Below are positions 57,036-64,000 of a DNA stretch of 64,000 nt, in pieces (position 1 is the first letter of the stretch; the number at the start of each line of letters is the position of its first letter). Source of the DNA: Raffaelea ambrosiae (taxonomy: Eukaryota > Ascomycota > Sordariomycetes > Ophiostomatales > Ophiostomataceae). Where the stretch lies: contig PCDI01000009.1 in the NCBI GenBank assembly GCA_002778195.1, positions 639,984 through 703,983 of the forward strand. The letters run 5' to 3'. The translations under genes and the position numbers were made by a program. The notes under the pieces are model-generated. The model was given only the letters and a program-made list of their open reading frames with translations. It had not been told where the DNA came from and did not search any database.

Positions 57036-60000
57036 TTTTTGTGTTGTGCGGGCGGGGAAGAGAGAAGAGAGCGAGCGAGAGGGAGAGAGGGGGGGGGGAG
57101 AAAGAAAAGAGAAGCAGAGAGAGAAGACGTGAATGAGATAGGCAGCGCAATGGACAGCTTCCTTTGGCTGCGCCGCTGTGTTTTCCTGCCCCCCACGGCG
57201 GGCTCCACGCATACAAAATCACTGCGCGCCGCGGATCCTTTTGCGGGGGAGAGAGAGGGCAGGCAAGAAGCACCAGCGATCCTGCTGCTCTGCCTTGCGC
57301 TCCCACAGACGAATAATAAGCAGGCGTGAGAGAATAAGCAGTGGTCAGGGCAGCGCTGCTGCACGACGGGGTGAACACGGAACACGAATGTGCTATTATG
57401 CACGAGAAAGAAAATACGAGGAACCAGAAAGGAAAGAAAAAAATACGCCAAAAAAGGAGCAGAGGAAAAACAAATAGACGTCGGCGAAGAGGTGAAACTT
57501 TTCCCGCATTGACTCTTGCGAGACAGAGAGTCAGTAACTGCCCCCCGCCCTCCGTCATCCCGAAGGTGCCGCGCCCAGCTTTTTGGGCCCAGTGTGCACT
57601 AAAGATGCAGAGTAGCCATGCATAGTAGCTATGGGAACTTGTGCGGGCGTTCATTCGTCGGCTGGCGATGCAGGTCCGCCCCCCCCTCTCCCTTCCTACC
57701 AGAGCAGAGGGTTTCCGTGTGTTCTGTGTGGCTGGGACCGGTGGTGGTTTAGAGTTTCTTTTTGGGGAGAGCTGGTTCACAGTACGATATAGGTTGCGCA
57801 CGTGAGGCCATCCCCGGCGAAGAAGGAGCCGAGAAAAAGCGAAAAAATAAAAATAAAAAAGAGATCGAGGAGCCGAGAGATCAGTTTCCTCCCAGAGATA
57901 AGAACACACGAGAGAACACGGCAAACTCGAGACACACACGACGGAGGACAGCCAGAGCGGCGAGAGGAACGGGAAAAAAAGCAAGACGCAAAGAATCGCC
58001 CATCCAGGCTCGAGAAAGTCAGGCAACTTTGCGCAGACTTGTGTGTTCTCGAGTCCGGGGTTGGGGCTTTTTTTCTTCTTCTGGCAAATGAGTTACGTTT
58101 TGGCTCTCGTCTTTTCGCGGGATATACCACAACGCTTCCATGCGCTGTTTGCCTTTTGCTAGCTTTCTGGCAGCGTAGCGCCGCCTAGCCCCGAGGCCGT
58201 CTCGTGTGTCGCTGTTCACCTTGTTCTGTGCATTTCGCGAGATTGATTAAGTTGAGGAAAGACGTTGCAGCGGCAGTCAGACGAGCTAGCACGTGATGCC
58301 GGCCCAAGAAGCAAAGGGTCGACTGAGAACCCCGGCTGTCAATGACGGCGTGGCGCATTCATGGCCCTGGATGCTTCGCGGACTGAGAGCACGGCAAAGC
58401 AGGGTCTTACCGGGGCTGTTGGACGTACGGTGTAAGACAGCGGCAGGCCCGGCTCAAGAGTCTCCTGTTGGTGGCTTACTCCGTTGTCAAGTGTGAATTT
58501 TGGGGGAGCCCCATTGCCCGGCATATCCATATGTCCATATGGCCATCCTTCATGTATCTGACGGCTGCGATGGCTCCGAAGCCCGTGTGCTTATCGCTCC
58601 CATGCCTTCCGTGTCCCATCTCACCTCTCCCCTCTCTGCCTTAGCCCAATGGGGCAGGCGCAAGTCGTCCTGACTAACCTGTACTGTAAGGTCCTGGGGC
58701 GAAGCTGGAAGCCACCGTCGGTTAGTGTGCCTGTAGTGGTCGACAGTGTCTTGTTTGGAGGGGGGTAGATTGCCTTACACAGGATCTCGTTCTCTCTTGT
58801 TTGACGCATACACAGGCGAGAGAGAGTCGTTTGACCCTACTTGTAGGCTCCTCACAACAAAGTCACGATACCTGGTTAGTGAGACTCGAGTCTTGCCTGT
58901 AGGACATCGTTTTTTTACTTACAAAGCATGGAGAACTTCCCAAAACGGGTGCAACTGCTCCTGGAGGCTTGCATGGGCTCGGGTTGCTCCTTCCTTGTTT
59001 CTGTTAGTAATTTTTCCACGTTTTGTTGAAAACGGCTAAAGCTTGGCACAACCTGGCCGGACGATTGCCAACACGTGCCGTGCCTTTCTTTTCTAAAGGC
59101 TGTAAGAAAACTAGTAAAAAGTAAATTGTCCGAATATGAAAGGCGTGCATATCCCCTAGAAACAATCATCCGTCTTAAATGAACGGATACCGAAGCAAGA
59201 TCTGCACCAGCCATCCGGAACAAGGCAACTCATGGCGCATCAAAGGGGGGTAATGCGGTTAGAGGAGTTGGCAGGTGGGGAGGATCGTCGTGAAGTGAAG
59301 ATATCTTGCTCTGCATCCTGCTTTGAGCACCATATCCGCAGTATGTTCCGTGAAGAGTCAGGGAAAGAGGACGTGAGGAGCAAGGCAGTTTCTTTCCTGG
59401 TAACGGACCCTTCCATGGCAGCTGGCTTGTTGATCGTCGCTACTGCTGGGCCGAGAAAGGACGGCATCCCTGCTTGCAAGAAAAGTCGGTCACAGCTGTG
59501 AACATCACCTGCGGTGGTCTAGGTCGATATTGGTTGTACAGTATGTCCATACAGGCTTCCACATGTGCAACACCAATCGACGGCCACAAAGAGCTCATAC
59601 GAAAAGTCCCTCCCTGCTGCTGCCTCTTCCATTCATATTGGCGACAGAAAGAGCAAGATGGCGTGTTTTCTGTGAAGACGCAATCCATCAAGGCCTTGTA
59701 GACCATGCATAACACCCAAACCCCTCCGGCCAATACGACATGTCTCCTCCAACCAGAGACGGGCAAAACGCCACAGGAACAGCACATGCAGTCGAGATCC
59801 CTCATCCTTTCAAAACGACCAGTGCACTTCGAACTACCATGTATGCTCAACGTGTGGGCACTCGATGGAGAGGCTGTCTTTGCTACATTCCAACCCTGCA
59901 GAAGTAAGCCAAAGCGGCTCGGCGTCTGATTTTGCGCCAAGGCAATAGAGCCGTCCATCTCCCGTGCCGACACAGAAAGCTTGTAACTCTAGATGGTGTC

Positions 60001-63000
60001 TGACCCTCTTAATTTCCTGTCAATAAGATCTTAATCCTCGGGCACCCTCCCAAACAGTGTGCTGCACACTGTTGGTTTGTCGACGGGTAGTTCCCTCTGC
60101 CACTTGAGAATCCTTTGCTCCTATTTTTTTTTCTCGGCCCGGAAAAAAAAAAAAAAAAAAACGTTCTCGTACGGATGCAGCAGGCGGCGGATCCTGATAG
60201 GGTAGAGATAGGTTGTACAGGTACCACTCGTTCATCTCTCCTTGCCACCAATCAGCGCAGTTCGGGAGTGAACGAGAGACATCGAGGGATGGACTGATTC
60301 CAACGGCGCAGGAACAAATGTCTGCCATTCCCAAACAAACATAAAGACACCCAGTTGACCGGGCAGAACCAGCCGTATTACTCACACTTATTGGCCGTCC
60401 TCTTGGTTTATACACTGACGAAAGCCGGCGAAACAAATATTCTTGCAGAGAACGTAAAAAGTCGGAAACTCTGTAATACACGCTCACCTGGGAAGTTAAT
60501 AAGGCGGGCTTGAAAAACGACGTGCCACAAGCCGACAGGGCATTCGGTACGAGTATTCGTATTACGGTCCTCTCCAAGGCCCTCCGCAAAACGCCAACGG
60601 TCATTTGATATTTTTGCCTGGACCAACCAACTGTGGCATTTTTGGCATCTGCCATTTCTTTCTGGCATGTATTCGTAGTTTGACCATGTCTAGAGACTCT
60701 GCACGAGTGTGCCAACAGCGTGAAAAAAAGGAGGCATTGCTGTGTTGAAACTGTTGGGTGTCACCAGAATAGAAGCAGGTAGTTAGTTAGTCAGTGCAAA
60801 TAAAATCAAAGGGCATGCACCCCTGCTTCAGCACTTTCTTAATAGTCGCCCATCAGTGTGGATACGAAACAAGGCTGTCATCTCTGTTCGATATAGTTGG
60901 TGGCGCACAACTACACCGTAACTAATGAGCATCTTGCTAGAGCATCTTCCCGTGGCATATTTCACGGTGTTCTTGTCCTGCAGGTCCCCCGAAACCGAAG
61001 CGGTATTCACGGTACGGCCGGCGAACCACAATGCACATGGTCGGTGAATTGGCAAGTTTCTTTGTGTGTTTAGCTCAATGTTGGTTTCGTATTACCATGG
61101 TGTTCCAATATTGCTCTCCCTGTTTCTGTGTGGCATTGGGTCGTAATTCCAAGATCCCTCTTTGTCCCTGTCGTATTAATATCTTCCCCGCCTGCTCGGC
61201 CGGGCTGATGGCGGGTACGCTGCCGAAAATAAAACAACCCTGGCAGAGCCCAGCAAAACCAGAATGCAGTCAGTGCACCAATTTCTCTAGCTTGTGAACG
61301 CCGATTGCTGGAAAAGGCGCCCAGTCACAGGCCGTACGGGGTGTAATGTAACACCCAATGAGGTTGCCAAAAAAAAAAATTCATTATATTTGATCCTTTT
61401 GTCCTTGCTCTCTCTTGGCAGGCTAAGCCTCATGCTGCAAGAGGGGTCACCTCTTCGTTCATTTTTATTTTATTGAAAAAAAAAAGGCTTACTCTTGTTC
61501 TTAGTGCCGCTTGCAACCTGGACTTCCAGATTAGGAAGGTGATAGCATCTAGTGGTGCATAACTTCTTTTTTTTTATTCTGTCGACAACTGCGTGTTTTT
61601 TTTTTGTGTGTATTGCGTATGCTATGCACACTCACTCGTATGGGGAACATAGGTCCATAGGGTCGTAGACAAGCCAACTGCCGGGTGTGGTGTATTGACG
61701 CGACTTTCCAAGTCCCTTGGATGGGGAGGTTGTATTGAATGATTTACCTGGTTCGGCGGCTGCTTGGTTCGTCTTCCTGGGAGGAGGCGGGAAACAGGGA
61801 AGGACAAAGTAAGGGTAATACTATGTACATGGCAACCGCGAAATATGCAGGACGGTACACAAGCGAGTCACTCGTAATACAGGATGATCAACAGGCACGA
61901 CACCGAGAAGACGACTTAGATACTCGTAGAGACACTCGAAAAGACAGAGGCAGACAGAGTCTCACGACAGCCCCAGCCTGTTGCCCTGATTACGACACAC
62001 TGGCAAGAGAACTACGGTGATAGTCCAACCAACATGCATATGGCATATCTAGAATTGTACACCGATTTTCCCCAGCCGTCCAGCCACTGCCCAAGCCCAG
62101 GTCGCACACACGAAATGAGATCGACGCACGGGGGCAGGATGCCCAACAGCTAGCTAGCGCAGGACGGGGATGGGCTTAGGAACGACAGGGCTGGGACCGT
62201 TGCTCGTCTGTTGTGGGCGGGAAGCACAAGCGAGGAGACGCATCGCACGACACGCAGCACGGACGAAACGCGCCGGAGAGAGAGAGAGAGAGAGAAAGAG
62301 AAAGAGATAGCTAGTGGTAAGCCGCCCTGGTGGGGCCCGTTTTTTGGCCTAGCACCGGGCTCGCCAGATCGGCTCCTTCCTCCAGCATGGGTGGTGACAA
62401 GCGGTCGTTCCTTCTCTAATATTTTTGGCCCGGCTCGAACTACCAACTAGTGATCTGGCACAAGAACTACGGTGTATCTCACTGACGAGACCGCAAGTAT
62501 CCCCGCAGCGGTGAGGTGCTGGGCGCGATACCTCTCTTCTCTGTCTCGAACGGCCCCATGCATCTTACCTAGCACGACATGAAGGCCCTGGTTTTTTAGC
62601 GGCACACGGGGCACACGGGGCATTCTGGGCACATTGGCCGCCGCTGGCACAGTGGGCTGGCTGCTATTATCTTAGCACCCTGTCTATTGGCGGATATTAT
62701 CAGTGCACGCTGCTCTTTCCCTCTCTTGCCCTCTATCGCCCATGTTCGCCCTTTTCGATTTTTTCTATTCCGAGCTGCCATATATAGCATCCCACCCCAG
62801 CCCTCGGCAGCCTGTTGTCGCGATAACCGGGTCTTCCCTCTCCCTATTCCTCTCTCTGTCTCCCGCCTCTCTCCCTTCATTTCTCATTTTGTGTGGATTC
62901 TCATTTATTCTCAGAGCGTGTTCGCTTCTCGTTCGCCGAGTTTCGCTTTTTTTTCTCTTCTCTGGCCGTTTTTTTCTCTTATCGTCGCCGCCTTTTCTTG

Positions 63001-63287
63001 AGACACACAGGGCGTGAACAGAGAAGAAAAAAACCCCCCAAAAGAGGGCGTCTCCCAGAGAGAGAGGGGATCTCACGAGACCACCCGCGACAAGGCCCAA
63101 CCCCTCCCCCCCAAGACCGCGCTCGGATAGCCGTCCAGAGAGGCCGGCCAGAGACTCTCCAGAGAGAGGTCTGGTGAGATCGACGGAGCATCCTCGTAGA
63201 CGCGCTGGGTCTGGCCAGCAGCCCACACCAGATCCCTCCTCACAACACGCACACACCACCTCCTCTCCCACAACAAAGCCGCCCGCC
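57036..63287. other. 6.2-kb gene-poor region and OPT promoter
   Basis: No gene could be supported. Open frames reach 231 codons (60020-60715 minus) but have no recognised domain and run through a poly-Phe homopolymer. The stretch includes a near-perfect palindrome at 60053-60073, an inverted CCATATG pair at 58527-58542, an A-run near 60143-60161, TACGAGTA-type motifs (60548, 61921) and a TACTATGTA at 61819. The last 600 bp are strongly T/C-rich, a typical leader for the following transporter gene. Confidence 0.55.
60053..60073. repeat. 10-bp perfect inverted repeat
   Basis: AACAGTGTGC, one T, then GCACACTGTT. It could extrude a hairpin or be a dimeric binding site; it is not followed by a T-run. 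Confidence 0.9.
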
Positions 63288-64000
63288 ATGGTGTTGTTCC
63301 ACTTCCGCAAGCGGCAGGAGCCGGAGGACATCATGCCGGAGGTGCTGTCGGGCGGGGCGCCAACCCCCGAAGCCGCCGAGGCGGCGTCCGGCGCCGACAT
63401 CCTCGGCAACCTCAAGCAGTTTGAGCGCATGCACCGTCTCGACCCCAACCTGCCGATCCAGGAGCTCAACGACATTGACGCCGCGCTCGACACGTGCAAC
63501 GCCGAGAAGGGCATCGAGGTCGAGCAGGTCATGCTCGAGGACAACTCGCCCTACCCGGAGGTGCGCGCCGTCATCCGCAACTACGACGTCGACCTGCCGG
63601 CCAACACCATCCGCGCCTGGGTCATCGGCCTCGTCCTGTGCACGCTCGGTTCCGGCATCAACATGCTGTTCTCGCTGCGCACGCCGTCCATCACCGTCAC
63701 CACCTACGTCATCCAGCTGATCGCCTACCCCATCGGCCTCGGCTGGGACCTGATCTTCCCGGACCGCCAGTTCAACGTGTTCGGCCTGCGCTTCAACTTC
63801 AAGCCGGGGCCTTTTAATTTTAAGGAGCACGTCATCATCGTGGTCATGTCGAATGTGAGTTTGTCCGTGGTCCTGCTTTTTGGTCCTGCTCCTTGTCCTG
63901 CTTCTTGTCCTGCTTCTTGTCCTGCTTCTTGTCCTGCTTCTCTGTTCTGCTTCTCGGTCCTGCTTCTTCCCCCTGCTTCTGGATCCTACTGTTTCCCCCC
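63288..64000 (+). CDS. OPT-family small oligopeptide transporter, 5' part
   Basis: First exon 63288-63854 (189 codons) of an oligopeptide transporter, continuing past the window. OPT proteins are proton-coupled importers of tetra- and pentapeptides, glutathione or metal-siderophore complexes in the plasma membrane. The hallmark is DNSPYPEVRAVIRNYDVDLP followed by the first membrane span AWVIGLVLCTLGSGINMLF, then TTYVIQLIAYPIGLGWDLI, FPDRQFNVFGLRFNFKPGPF and FNFKEHVIIVVMSN at the splice. The soluble N-terminus (about 105 aa) has no signal peptide, as usual. A donor GTGAGT at 63855 begins an intron that runs at least to the window end and is made of pyrimidine-rich repeats. Whether it is a peptide, glutathione or metal transporter cannot be said. 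Confidence 0.93.
   Translation, partial: MVLFHFRKRQEPEDIMPEVLSGGAPTPEAAEAASGADILGNLKQFERMHRLDPNLPIQELNDIDAALDTCNAEKGIEVEQVMLEDNSPYPEVRAVIRNYDVDLPANTIRAWVIGLVLCTLGSGINMLFSLRTPSITVTTYVIQLIAYPIGLGWDLIFPDRQFNVFGLRFNFKPGPFNFKEHVIIVVMSNVSLSVVLLFGPAPCPASCPASCPASCPASLFCFSVLLLPPASGSYCFP
63869..63990. repeat. Pyrimidine-rich tandem repeat in the OPT intron
   Basis: About nine degenerate 12-13-bp units of the type GTCCTGCTTCTT, starting about 15 bp after the donor site. Confidence 0.9.

Noticed and set aside
56668..58026. 452-codon open frame on the minus strand
   Set aside because: Overlaps the small 198-aa gene in another frame and continues into its T/C-rich leader; no domain.
60020..60715. 231-codon open frame on the minus strand
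   Set aside because: Passes through a T/A homopolymer giving poly-Phe; no domain. It was the best candidate in the 57-63 kb stretch but remains unsupported.
62400..62500. Possible tRNA on the minus strand (GTTCGAGCC-like B box)
   Set aside because: The arms around it do not pair into a T-stem or acceptor stem, and no A box at the right distance was found.

Overview
The window looks like nuclear DNA of a filamentous ascomycete (Pezizomycotina, most likely Sordariomycetes; species not determined). The signs are short introns (about 50-170 nt, GTRNGT donor, CTRAY-type branch site, YAG acceptor), GC-rich third codon positions, pyrimidine-rich leaders before start codons, and housekeeping proteins of recognisably fungal type (IPI1, SLY1, MRS6, MSC7-type aldehyde dehydrogenase, NAC alpha, ATP7, LRP1, RRP43). 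No tRNA, rRNA, CRISPR array or intact transposon was recognised. Exon models were built by hand from splice signals and frame continuity.

Layout: IPI1 (minus) and a roadblock dynein light chain (plus) form a head-to-head pair at 1.06-3.29 kb. After a 3.8-kb spacer comes a large unrecognised protein (7.13-12.14 kb, plus), convergent with a secreted CREG-like protein (12.72-13.56 kb, minus). A more AT-rich island at about 15-18.6 kb carries a decayed SRPK-type kinase pseudogene and a Glu/Lys-rich open frame. A dense housekeeping block follows: SLY1, LRP1, a PanE-like protein, PDCD5, MSC7-type ALDH, RPL14, EGD2 (NAC alpha), ATP7 and an alpha/beta hydrolase (19.2-37.0 kb). Then comes a 13.8-kb gene desert (37.0-50.9 kb) full of homopolymers, microsatellites and minisatellites. 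MRS6 (Rab escort protein), RRP43 and a small unrecognised protein lie on the minus strand at 50.9-57.0 kb. A second 6.2-kb gene-poor stretch leads to the first exon of an OPT-family oligopeptide transporter, cut off by the window end.

Functional themes: RNA processing and ribosome production (IPI1, LRP1, RRP43, RPL14, NAC alpha), vesicle traffic (SLY1, MRS6) and mitochondria (ATP7, perhaps the PanE-like protein). These are ordinary fungal neighbours, not a gene cluster. The most unusual items are two short motifs (TACTATGTA and TACGAGTA) strongly over-represented between genes, a His-Asp array in NAC alpha, a PanE-like domain behind a long disordered leader, the dead kinase, and the gene desert.
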